Positions 1 to 6,697 of a DNA stretch of 16,113 nt are shown one piece after another (positions within the stretch are counted from its first letter, which is position 1; every line of letters begins with the position of its first letter). A model generated the notes under the pieces. That model was not told where the DNA came from. It did no database searches and saw only the letters and a program-made list of their open reading frames with translations. The position numbers were made by a program, and so were the translations under genes. Origin of the DNA: an uncultured Clostridium sp. (lineage in GTDB: Bacteria; Bacillota; Clostridia; TANB77; CAG-508); assembly GCA_900552655.1 (NCBI GenBank), contig USAE01000039.1, forward strand, positions 1-16,113. The letters run 5' to 3'.

Positions 1-2391
1 AGAGGATGTTATGAAAACAAAGCAAAATTTATAATTTATGATGAATCAATAGAAAAAAAGAAATACGATAATTATAATGCTGTAGATCATAGATTTGGAT
101 CATTTTGCTTAACGCCACATAATACTAATTATTTTAAAACTTTTATGAAAATGATTTTAGAGTACCATTTATCATATTATTGGATATGTTGGAATTGTGG
201 AGAAATACATGTACAAAGTAAAAAGTTGCTTACTGCTGGAAACAATACTAAATATCACTTCAGATGTAATAGCTGTGGGGAATTCTGGGTTAAAAGTCAC
301 TGCAGTAAAAATGGGCACAATATTATAAAACATATTGATAATTATCATTCTCTTTTAACTAATGAATGGTATTTACTATGTCCAAAATGTTTTGACGGAT
401 TTATTTCTGAGAATAAAAATATAGAAAATAAAATATTTTCTGCAATTATTGATAAATTTACAATTGATGATAAAGCTTCTTCTACTTTATATAATATTAG
501 ATCTGCAAAGAGAAAAATTGATCAAGAAATAAAGAACAAATTAAATAATTATATCTCTTCTTCTTCATACTCAAAATATCTTCAAGATCCTGTTGTAACT
601 ATAAAAAATGATAGATATGTAATTCCTGTTAAAGAAGAATATAAAAATAATATAAAAGGTTTCATTCACGATATGTCTAATAGTGGCTCTACTGTATTTA
701 TTGAACCTATATCTGTTTTTGATTTAAATAGCAAGATTAGTACTCTAACTGTTGAAGAAAATATAGAAATTGAGAAAATTTTAACTAATTTTACTTCTAT
801 GCTTTTTGAAATTTTAGACGAATTAGAAAATGATCTTAGGCTAATTGGATTGCTTGACTTTATTTTTGCTAAAGCTAATTATTCTATAGTTTTAAATGCT
901 ACTAAGCCTTTATTAAATGAAAATAAAGAAATTAATTTAATAAAAGCAAGGCATCCATTAATAGATAGTTCTACTGTTGTACCTATTAATATAAACTTAG
1001 GTATAAATTTTAACACCCTCGTAATTACTGGTCCTAACACAGGTGGAAAAACTGTAACCCTAAAAACAACTGGATTAATAGTTTTAATGGCTATGTCTGG
1101 TTTAAATATACCTGCTAGTGAAAATAGTAGTGTATTTGTTTTTGATAATATCTTTGCTGACATTGGTGATGAACAAAGTATTCAAGAATCTTTAAGTACA
1201 TTTTCTTCACATATGTTAAATATTATTGAAATATTAAATAATTCTACTTCAAATAGTTTAGTTTTAGTAGATGAACTAGGCTCTGGAACAGACCCTATGC
1301 AAGGTAGTAGTTTGGCAATTAGTATTTTAGAACACTTACATAACAACAATACTTTAACTATTGCTACTACTCACTATCCTGAAATAAAAAATTATGTTTT
1401 AACACATTCGGGTTTTGAAAATGCAAGCCAAGAATTTAATTTAGAAACTCTTTCTCCTACTTATAGATTATTAATAGGTGTTCCTGGGAAAAGTAATGCT
1501 TTCGAAATAAGTAAAAAGTTAGGACTTTCTGAAACTATTTTAAAAAGAGCGAATAGTTTTTTAGATAGTGACACTATTTACATTGAAGATTTATTAAAAA
1601 GTATTTATGATAATAAATTGAAAATAGAACATGAAAAAAGTGAAATTGATAAAAAATTAGTGCAAATTAGTAAATTACAAGATTCACTTGAAAAAGATGT
1701 TTCTAATGTTCGAAACAAGCAAAATGAGATTATTAATAAAGCTAAGTTAGAAGCCCGTGAAATACTATATTCCGCTAAAGATGAAGCAACTACTATTATA
1801 CGACAAATGCGAAAAATAGAGCATAATTCTGGTAATTTAAAAGATTTAGATAATTTTAGAAATAGTTTAAATAATTCTATTAAAGAATTATCTGCTACCA
1901 GAAATTCTTCTACTTCCTTTAGTACTTTAGATGTGAAAGCATTAAGAATTGGCATGGACGTATATGTAAAAAAATTTATGACTAATGCTGTTTTGCTTAC
2001 ATTACCTAATAAAAATAACGAAGTGCAAGTACAATGTGGAAATATGAAATCTTTCGTACCTATTTCTGATATTTCTATTAGTACAAATAAAAAAACTTCT
2101 TCTAATATCCCTTCTAAATCTTTTTCTACATCAACAAAGTCTAAAAATATTTCTTCTGAAATTAATGTTATTGGTCAAACAGTTGATGAAGCAATTTTTG
2201 TTATAGATAAATATTTAGATGACTGTAGCTTAGCAAAATTAAAAACTGCACGAATAGTTCATGGTAAAGGTACTGGCAAATTAAGAAGTGGTATTCATAC
2301 TTTTTTAAGGAAGCATCCACATGTAAAATCTTTTAGACTTGGTACTTTTGGTGAAGGTGAAATGGGTGTTACTATTGTCGAAATAAAATAA
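1..2391 (+). CDS. mutS2: MutS2 ATPase/Smr protein with its N-terminus replaced by a Cys-rich segment; 5' partial
   Basis: MutS2 is a MutS-like ABC ATPase linked to suppression of recombination and to rescue of collided ribosomes. From about nt 420 onward the protein matches MutS2: core helices, Walker A GPNTGGKT (nt 1030-1053), Walker B LVLVDE with the GSGTDP stretch (nt 1261-1296), a coiled coil (about 1600-1850), and a C-terminal Smr domain with HGKGTG (about 2260-2277). The usual LDLRG of Smr reads INVIG here. The normal first ~130 residues are absent. Instead the same frame carries a Cys-rich segment with CxxC pairs at nt 187/196, 265/274 and 379/388. The frame is open to base 1, and the ATG at 145 has no Shine-Dalgarno sequence, so the true start lies outside the window. 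The MutS2 assignment is certain; the N-terminal part could be a real fusion or a chimeric join. Confidence 0.9.
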   Translation, partial: RGCYENKAKFIIYDESIEKKKYDNYNAVDHRFGSFCLTPHNTNYFKTFMKMILEYHLSYYWICWNCGEIHVQSKKLLTAGNNTKYHFRCNSCGEFWVKSHCSKNGHNIIKHIDNYHSLLTNEWYLLCPKCFDGFISENKNIENKIFSAIIDKFTIDDKASSTLYNIRSAKRKIDQEIKNKLNNYISSSSYSKYLQDPVVTIKNDRYVIPVKEEYKNNIKGFIHDMSNSGSTVFIEPISVFDLNSKISTLTVEENIEIEKILTNFTSMLFEILDELENDLRLIGLLDFIFAKANYSIVLNATKPLLNENKEINLIKARHPLIDSSTVVPININLGINFNTLVITGPNTGGKTVTLKTTGLIVLMAMSGLNIPASENSSVFVFDNIFADIGDEQSIQESLSTFSSHMLNIIEILNNSTSNSLVLVDELGSGTDPMQGSSLAISILEHLHNNNTLTIATTHYPEIKNYVLTHSGFENASQEFNLETLSPTYRLLIGVPGKSNAFEISKKLGLSETILKRANSFLDSDTIYIEDLLKSIYDNKLKIEHEKSEIDKKLVQISKLQDSLEKDVSNVRNKQNEIINKAKLEAREILYSAKDEATTIIRQMRKIEHNSGNLKDLDNFRNSLNNSIKELSATRNSSTSFSTLDVKALRIGMDVYVKKFMTNAVLLTLPNKNNEVQVQCGNMKSFVPISDISISTNKKTSSNIPSKSFSTSTKSKNISSEINVIGQTVDEAIFVIDKYLDDCSLAKLKTARIVHGKGTGKLRSGIHTFLRKHPHVKSFRLGTFGEGEMGVTIVEIK

Positions 2392-2401
2392 TTATATTTG
2401 T

Positions 2402-2452
2402 AGCAAGATTTTCTAACATAAAAACATATAGAAAATCTTGCTTTTGTTTTTT
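2402..2452 (+). terminator. Rho-independent terminator of mutS2
   Basis: A perfect 14-bp inverted repeat (AGCAAGATTTTCTA at 2402-2415, its complement at 2429-2442) with a 13-nt loop is followed by a T-rich run on the + strand. It starts ten bases after the mutS2 stop. On the - strand the hairpin is not followed by a T-run, so it is probably less efficient for the convergent recN transcript, whose stop codon touches the T-tract. Confidence 0.9.
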
Positions 2453-4070
2453 AGCTTGCTTTTCTTAGTTCCCTTGCATGTTGTAATGATATTTCTGAAA
2501 CAATTCCACTTGCAATTCTTGCTATTTCTTCTAACACTTCTTGTTCATTTAAATTTTTAATTCTTGTTTTAGTATTATTTTCTTCTACTTCTTTATAAAT
2601 ATAGTAATTTGCATTTCCTTTAGCGGCAATACTTGCCAAATGAGTAACAATAATAACTTGATGTTTTTTAGAAATAGTTTTTAATTTTTCACCTACAGCG
2701 CTACCAGCTTTGCCACTAATGCCTGTATCTATTTCGTCAAAGATTAAGATTGGTACTTCATCTATATCTGATAATACTGTTTTTATGGCTAGCATTATTC
2801 TAGACATTTCTCCTCCTGAAGCTGTTTTTATAAGTGATTTAAAGTCTTCTCCTTTATTTGTTGTTATCATAAATTCAACTTCATCTATTCCATCTTTATT
2901 AAAATTAACATTATTTATACTTATTTGAAATTTTGCATTTGGCATTTCTAAGTCTGTAAGTTCTTTATTTATCTTTTCTGCTAGCACAATTCCTTTTTCT
3001 TCTCTATCTTTATGAAGTTCTTTTCCTAATTTTTCTAACTCTATTTCTATATTATCTAACTCACTTTTTAATTTTTTATTTTTTTCTTCTACATTTTCTA
3101 TTTTATTTATTTCCTCTTCTATTTCTTGTTTATAATTTAGTATTTCTCCAATAGTATTTCCATATTTTCTTTTTAAATCATTTATTTCATCTATTCTATT
3201 TTCTATTTCTTCCCTTTCAGATTCTTCAAAAGATGAATCTGAATTATAATGACTTAAATCTATAGCTATTTCTTGTAAATCATAATAATTACTTTTTAAA
3301 GAACTTAATGTTTTTTGATATTTTACATTTATATCTTCTATTCTTTCTAATCTTTTAATTGCTATACTTAATGCATTCAAAGCATTTTCATTTATTTGTA
3401 AATCGGCTTCATTTAAGGACTTAGATATTCTTTCTGCATTTACTATTAGATTTTTTTGTTCTTCTAATTCCTCATCTTCGTTCATTTTTAAATTAGCATT
3501 TTTTATTTCGTTTAACTGATAATATAATAAGTCTAATTTACGTTGCTTTTCTTTTTCGTCCCCATAATTTTCTTTTAATTCTTTGTTTATAGAAACATAT
3601 TCATTATACAATCTTGTATAATTTAATTTTTTATTTAAAAATTCTTTTCCTAAAAATTTGTCTAAATATTTAATATGATTTTCTTTATTTAATAAATTTT
3701 GATTATCATTTTGACCATGAATATTTATTATATTTTTCATAAATTCTTTTAGCTCGTTTACTGTTACTAATCTGCCATTTATTTTACAAGTGTTCCTGCC
3801 ATTATCAAATATCTCTCTAGAAATTATTATATTATTATCTATAGATTTAGGATTATCTGGCAAATATATGCTAACTTCTACAAAAGAATGATTTTCTCCT
3901 TTTCTTATCATTTCTTTTGAGAATCTTCCTCCAGATACTATTCCTAATGCATCTATTATTAAAGTTTTTCCTGCTCCTGTTTCTCCTGTTAATATATTAA
4001 GACCTTTAGAAAAGTCTATTAATATTTCATCTATTATTCCTATATTTTTTATATGTAATGTAGATATCAT
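2451..4070 (-). CDS. recN: DNA repair protein RecN
   Basis: RecN is an SMC-like ATPase that acts early in double-strand break repair by gathering broken ends for RecA-dependent recombination. The 539-residue product is slightly short for the family (usually about 550-575). It has an N-terminal ATPase half with Walker A GETGAGKT (residues 29-36), then a long antiparallel coiled-coil region (about 150-360) rich in Glu and Lys. The C-terminal ATPase half has the signature SGGE (418-421), Walker B ILIFDE (441-446) and the VTH switch histidine (475-477). The start is fixed by AGGAGG a few bases upstream; a nearer ATG is out of frame. It follows tlyA by 11 bases and is almost certainly co-transcribed. 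In many Clostridia and Bacilli nadK and argR lie between or beside these two genes; neither is present here. Confidence 0.96.
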   Translation of the reverse strand: MISTLHIKNIGIIDEILIDFSKGLNILTGETGAGKTLIIDALGIVSGGRFSKEMIRKGENHSFVEVSIYLPDNPKSIDNNIIISREIFDNGRNTCKINGRLVTVNELKEFMKNIINIHGQNDNQNLLNKENHIKYLDKFLGKEFLNKKLNYTRLYNEYVSINKELKENYGDEKEKQRKLDLLYYQLNEIKNANLKMNEDEELEEQKNLIVNAERISKSLNEADLQINENALNALSIAIKRLERIEDINVKYQKTLSSLKSNYYDLQEIAIDLSHYNSDSSFEESEREEIENRIDEINDLKRKYGNTIGEILNYKQEIEEEINKIENVEEKNKKLKSELDNIEIELEKLGKELHKDREEKGIVLAEKINKELTDLEMPNAKFQISINNVNFNKDGIDEVEFMITTNKGEDFKSLIKTASGGEMSRIMLAIKTVLSDIDEVPILIFDEIDTGISGKAGSAVGEKLKTISKKHQVIIVTHLASIAAKGNANYYIYKEVEENNTKTRIKNLNEQEVLEEIARIASGIVSEISLQHARELRKAS

Positions 4071-4081
4071 ACATATGCCTC

Positions 4082-4897
4082 CTATTTTAACTCTTTATAT
4101 GCTTCTGAAGTAATTTGTATTGCATTTTTCTTAATTTCATATAAGTCTAATAAATTATTTTCATTTTTTTCTATATATAATAAGTATTCGATATTACCTG
4201 CTGGTCCCTTTATTGGTGAATATGTTAAGTTTATAATTTTAAATCCTAATTTATTTGCAAATATTACTATATTTTGAATAACTTTTTGATGTACTTTTAT
4301 ATCTTTTACAACACCATTTTTATTTAAATGTCCCTTTCCTGATTCAAATTGAGGTTTTATTAAAATTACTGCTTTTCCTTTTATTTTCAACATTTCGTAT
4401 ATTTTTGGAAGTACTTGCAGTTCTGATATAAATGAAACATCTGAACTAATAAAATCTAGCTTTTCTATACTGTTACTTTCTAGTTCTTTAATATTTGTTC
4501 CTTCTAAATTTACTACTTTTTTATTATTTAAAAGTGTATCTGCTAATTGAGAATGGCCCACATCTATTGAATAAACTTTTTTAGCCCCGTTTTGTAGCAT
4601 ACAATCTGTAAAGCCTCCTGTTGATGCTCCTATATCTGCACATATTCTATCTTTTAAAACAATAGAAAATTTATTTATAGCCTTTTCAAGCTTTAACCCT
4701 CCTCTACTTACATATTTTAAAATTTCTCCTTTTATTTCTATATTAGATTCGTAGTTTATAATTTTACTTGTTTTAGTAATTTGTTTGCCATCTACATATA
4801 CATTTCCTTTTTCTATTTCGTATTTAGCTTTTTGCCTAGTTTGAAAGTATTTTTTATTAACTAAAACAACATCTATTCTATCTTTTTCGTTTAACAT
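4082..4897 (-). CDS. tlyA: TlyA-family rRNA 2'-O-methyltransferase (S4 + FtsJ-like domains)
   Basis: TlyA proteins methylate ribose 2'-OH of cytidines in rRNA using S-adenosylmethionine; the old label 'hemolysin' comes from indirect phenotypes. An S4 RNA-binding domain occupies residues 6-65, starting RIDVVLV and containing GNVYVDG. It is followed by a Rossmann methyltransferase fold with the SAM-binding motif DIGASTGGF (88-96), a SSDVSFIS stretch and ILIKPQFE, all typical of the family. At 271 residues the length is normal. AAGAGGT lies upstream of the ATG at a suitable distance, and a near-perfect sigma-A promoter precedes it. It is the first gene of a two-gene operon with recN. The family is clear; the exact rRNA target cannot be read from sequence. 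Confidence 0.95.
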   Translation of the reverse strand: MLNEKDRIDVVLVNKKYFQTRQKAKYEIEKGNVYVDGKQITKTSKIINYESNIEIKGEILKYVSRGGLKLEKAINKFSIVLKDRICADIGASTGGFTDCMLQNGAKKVYSIDVGHSQLADTLLNNKKVVNLEGTNIKELESNSIEKLDFISSDVSFISELQVLPKIYEMLKIKGKAVILIKPQFESGKGHLNKNGVVKDIKVHQKVIQNIVIFANKLGFKIINLTYSPIKGPAGNIEYLLYIEKNENNLLDLYEIKKNAIQITSEAYKELK

Positions 4898-4931
4898 TTT
4901 TTACCTCTTTTAAAACTTTTGTTCGCTTACT

Positions 4932-4959
4932 ATTATATATTATTTTTTTATTTTGTCAA
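4932..4959 (-). promoter_or_regulatory. Sigma-A promoter of tlyA-recN
   Basis: On the - strand, TTGACA (4959-4954) and TATAAT (4937-4932) are separated by 16 bases. Both hexamers are perfect consensus. Transcription would start near 4925, about 28 bases before the tlyA ATG. It is back-to-back with the tRNA promoter about 30 bases away. Confidence 0.8.
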
Positions 4960-4985
4960 TACATATTTGCGAAATTTTGTTCCTA

Positions 4986-5014
4986 TTGACTATTATTTAT
5001 TTTTATGATATAAG
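4986..5014 (+). promoter_or_regulatory. Sigma-A promoter of the tRNA-Glu gene
   Basis: TTGACT (4986-4991) and TATAAG (5009-5014) are spaced by 17 bases, which places the start about 12 bases before the tRNA 5' end. The promoter diverges from that of tlyA. Confidence 0.75.
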
Positions 5015-5033
5015 TATTTATGTTAGTTAATAT

Positions 5034-5108
5034 GGCCCGTTGGTCAAGCGGTTAAGACGCAGCCCTCTCAAGGCTGAATCATGGGTTCGATTCCCGTACG
5101 GGTCACCA
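5034..5108 (+). tRNA. tRNA-Glu (anticodon CUC)
   Basis: A complete 75-nt cloverleaf with encoded CCA. The acceptor GGCCCGT pairs with ACGGGTC, the D-stem is GTC/GAC, and the T-arm contains TTCGATT. The anticodon stem CAGCC/GGCTG encloses the loop CTCTCAA, giving anticodon CTC at 5067-5069, which reads GAG. The body resembles the usual Bacillota tRNA-Glu. A C34 isoacceptor for the rare G-ending Glu codon is a minor luxury in such an AT-rich genome, where a UUC isoacceptor elsewhere would normally suffice. It has its own promoter and terminator, so it is a single-gene unit. Confidence 0.95.
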
Positions 5109-5118
5109 ATTTATTTAG

Positions 5119-5160
5119 AGTACCAAGTATTTTTCATAATTTGCTTGGTACTATTTTTTT
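5119..5160 (+). terminator. Terminator of tRNA-Glu
   Basis: The 9-bp stem AGTACCAAG (5119-5127) / CTTGGTACT (5144-5152) is followed by A and seven T residues (5154-5160). It begins ten bases after the tRNA CCA end. Confidence 0.88.
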
Positions 5161-5247
5161 ATGGCCCTAACATACCTTTACCACATTATCTTTTATAACA
5201 ATCCTAAATGCAAATACGCTAAATTAGTTCTTATCACTTTTGTATTT

Positions 5248-5276
5248 TTGATTTTTTGCCTTATTTATGCTATAAT
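5248..5276 (+). promoter_or_regulatory. Extended -10 promoter of the 70-residue membrane protein gene
   Basis: TTGATT (5248-5253), 17-base spacer, TATAAT (5271-5276), with TG one base upstream of the -10 (TGCTATAAT). This is a strong vegetative promoter. Transcription would begin about 40 bases before the start codon. Confidence 0.75.
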
Positions 5277-5321
5277 TATTTTAATTAACTCGTTGATATA
5301 AAAGAAAGGAGCACATAGACT

Positions 5322-5534
5322 ATGTGGTTTTTCATTGTTTTAATTATTCTGAGCGTTTGTTTAAAGCTTGGTGACTGGTCATTCTATCTTGGCTTATGTG
5401 GTTTATTATTATTCTTTGCAAATTGGGTAATTAATAAGCTTTTGAAGCCAGAGGATTCTACAGATGGTGAACGGATTATTATCTTAATATTAAAGATTGT
5501 AGTTTTCGCTTTAATCTGGAAATGGTACTGGTAA
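5322..5534 (+). CDS. Small hydrophobic membrane protein of unknown function (70 aa)
   Basis: I do not recognise a family. The 70-residue product is almost entirely hydrophobic, with two to three possible membrane segments: about residues 2-12 plus 21-38, then 50-69. A charged patch (KPEDSTDGER, about 42-51) would lie at one membrane face. It is rich in Trp and Phe and ends KWYW. AAAGGAG lies ten bases before the ATG. The gene stands alone between a good extended -10 promoter and one of the strongest terminators in the window, so it is very probably a real transcript. Toxin, holin-like or stress-related roles are possible for such proteins, but nothing in the sequence decides. Confidence 0.75.
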   Translation: MWFFIVLIILSVCLKLGDWSFYLGLCGLLLFFANWVINKLLKPEDSTDGERIIILILKIVVFALIWKWYW

Positions 5535-5577
5535 TAATGAACTCTATGGCACACGTCATAGAGTTTATTATTTTTTT
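5535..5577 (+). terminator. Strong terminator after the small membrane protein gene
   Basis: A 16-bp stem (5535-5550 with 5555-5570, two G.T wobbles) closed by a 4-base loop is followed directly by seven T residues (5571-5577). It starts immediately after the stop codon. Confidence 0.92.
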
Positions 5578-5578
5578 G

Positions 5579-5607
5579 GAATATTTTTCTATTTTTTGGA
5601 TATATTA
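5579..5607 (+). promoter_or_regulatory. Possible sigma-G (or sigma-F) type promoter of the SspH-like gene
   Basis: GAATA (5579-5583) and TATATTA (5601-5607) are 17 bases apart. This resembles the forespore sigma-G pattern GMATR / CATNHTA, with only the first base of the -10 differing. The region has no sigma-A -35 and precedes a spore protein gene, which favours the reading. It remains a pattern match. Confidence 0.45.
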
Positions 5608-5636
5608 ATAGTACAAGTTTTTAAGGAGATGATTGT

Positions 5637-5822
5637 ATGAAAGCTTCAAAAATATACCAAATTTTACAAAACAAACAAAAAGTCGATATTTTTTATAATG
5701 AACGACCTGTTTGGGTTCAAGAAATAAATAACAACATAGCCAAAGTTGGTTTTATTGATAATTTTGAAGAAAAAAATGTACGTATAGAAGATTTATATGA
5801 AAAAAATTTATATAACAATTAA
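5637..5822 (+). CDS. sspH: Small acid-soluble spore protein, H type
   Basis: H-type SASPs are small proteins made in the forespore and stored in the spore core; their exact role is not settled. The 61-residue product fits the family in length and layout: an N-terminal helix (KASKIYQILQNKQKVDI), then a Tyr-Asn turn and the characteristic PVWVQEIN core (about residues 24-31), a short strand region (AKVGFID) and a final EEKNVRIEDLYE segment. AAGGAG sits eight bases before the ATG. It is a monocistronic gene with a sigma-G-like promoter. It is the clearest evidence in the window that the organism can sporulate. The symbol follows the B. subtilis family name; several paralogues may exist. Confidence 0.82.
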   Translation: MKASKIYQILQNKQKVDIFYNERPVWVQEINNNIAKVGFIDNFEEKNVRIEDLYEKNLYNN

Positions 5823-5836
5823 ACTCTAGTTTTAAT

Positions 5837-5888
5837 ATAAAATCGGAATTTTAAGGATCGTCCCATAATCCGGGTTTTATCTTTTTAT
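5837..5888 (+). terminator. Probable weak terminator of the SspH-like gene
   Basis: ATAAAA-T-CGG (5837-5846) can pair with CCGGGTTTTAT (5870-5880) with one bulge, and a short T-run follows (5882-5886). An alternative inner pairing GGAT/ATCC (5855-5858 with 5868-5871) competes with it. Confidence 0.45.
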
Positions 5889-5893
5889 AAATC

Positions 5894-5930
5894 AAAAAAC
5901 CGTATTTTTTTAATTGAATACGGTTTTTGT
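5894..5930. terminator. Bidirectional terminator between the spore gene and the lemA-TPM operon
   Basis: A perfect 12-bp stem AAAAACCGTATT (5895-5906) / AATACGGTTTTT (5917-5928) with a 10-base loop. The + strand leaves a T-rich tail (GGTTTTTG then TTTT); the - strand tail is six T residues. It serves the convergent genes on both sides. Confidence 0.88.
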
Positions 5931-5953
5931 TTTATATATTTAATTAAAAACTT

Positions 5954-6697
5954 CTAGATGAGCCTCCTCCTCCAGAGGATCCACCACCACCGAATGAACC
6001 TCCTCCAAAAGATCCTCCGTCCGCCATAATGACCTCTACCGCCAAATCCCCCTAAAAAGAAGATTCCGTGTCTACCAGAAAAAATTATTAACATTATAAA
6101 AATAGCTACCATTATAAGTTCTGGAAGTATATGGCTATCATCGTTTGTTTCTAGCGCTGTAGCTTCTGCTACACCATCTATTGTTATTCCATACTCTGTC
6201 ATTACTTCTTGTAATATCGCATTAAAACCATTCTTTATACCTGTGTCAAAATCGTTTTCTTTTAAATATGGAATTATATATTCATCTTGAATTCGCCCAG
6301 TTTTTCCATCTGGTAAAGCCCCTTCTAAACCATAACCAACTTCTACCCTAAGCATTCTCTCTTCATAAGCACATAATATTAATACTCCATTGTTTTTTTC
6401 TTTATCACCAATACCATATTCCCTAAATAATTTTGTAGCATATTCCTCTAAAGACATTCCTTCTAAGTTTTTAGCAGTAACTACAACTATTTGTGCTCCT
6501 GTTTTACTTTCTAATGCTTTATTCATATTTATAATATAGTCTTCGGTTTCATTTGATAGTAAATTTGCTGAGTCATTTACAAAAAAATCTCTTGTTTTAG
6601 AAACTATAGCATATGAATTATTTCCAAGTAATATAATAATTGTTATAAGAAATATTAATACATATTTAATTTTTTTATTGTACTGTATTGAAGTCAA
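5954..6697 (-). CDS. TPM-domain (YgcG-like) membrane protein with a frameshifted Gly-rich tail
   Basis: TPM-domain proteins are membrane-anchored and often sit beside LemA; their biochemical role is uncertain. From a TTG start at 6697 the product has a signal or anchor segment (about residues 9-30), the TPM domain (about 35-155) with VNDSANLLS, GAQIVVVT and VEVGYGLEGALPDG, then a transmembrane helix and the start of a Gly-rich tail (GGFGGRGHYGG). There the frame switches to a run of Arg/Trp/Ile ending at 5954. Skipping one base at 6019 restores the expected Gly/Ser tail, ending SSRSF at 5944. An ATG at 6757 is upstream in frame, but it lies inside lemA and has no ribosome site. The gene overlaps lemA by 23 bases and is translationally coupled to it. 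Confidence 0.85.
   Translation of the reverse strand: MTSIQYNKKIKYVLIFLITIIILLGNNSYAIVSKTRDFFVNDSANLLSNETEDYIINMNKALESKTGAQIVVVTAKNLEGMSLEEYATKLFREYGIGDKEKNNGVLILCAYEERMLRVEVGYGLEGALPDGKTGRIQDEYIIPYLKENDFDTGIKNGFNAILQEVMTEYGITIDGVAEATALETNDDSHILPELIMVAIFIMLIIFSGRHGIFFLGGFGGRGHYGGRRIFWRRFIRWWWILWRRRLI

Noticed and set aside
145..2391. ATG at 145 as the start of MutS2
   Set aside because: No ribosome binding site precedes it and the frame is open to base 1, so it is only the first ATG seen, not a supported start.
4082..4897. Annotation of TlyA as a hemolysin toxin
   Set aside because: The S4 plus SAM-dependent methyltransferase architecture indicates an rRNA methyltransferase; the hemolysin label is historical.
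5161..5247. Search for an RNA gene or riboswitch between the tRNA terminator and the next promoter
   Set aside because: No stable hairpin, open frame or known aptamer pattern is visible; it appears to be plain intergenic sequence.
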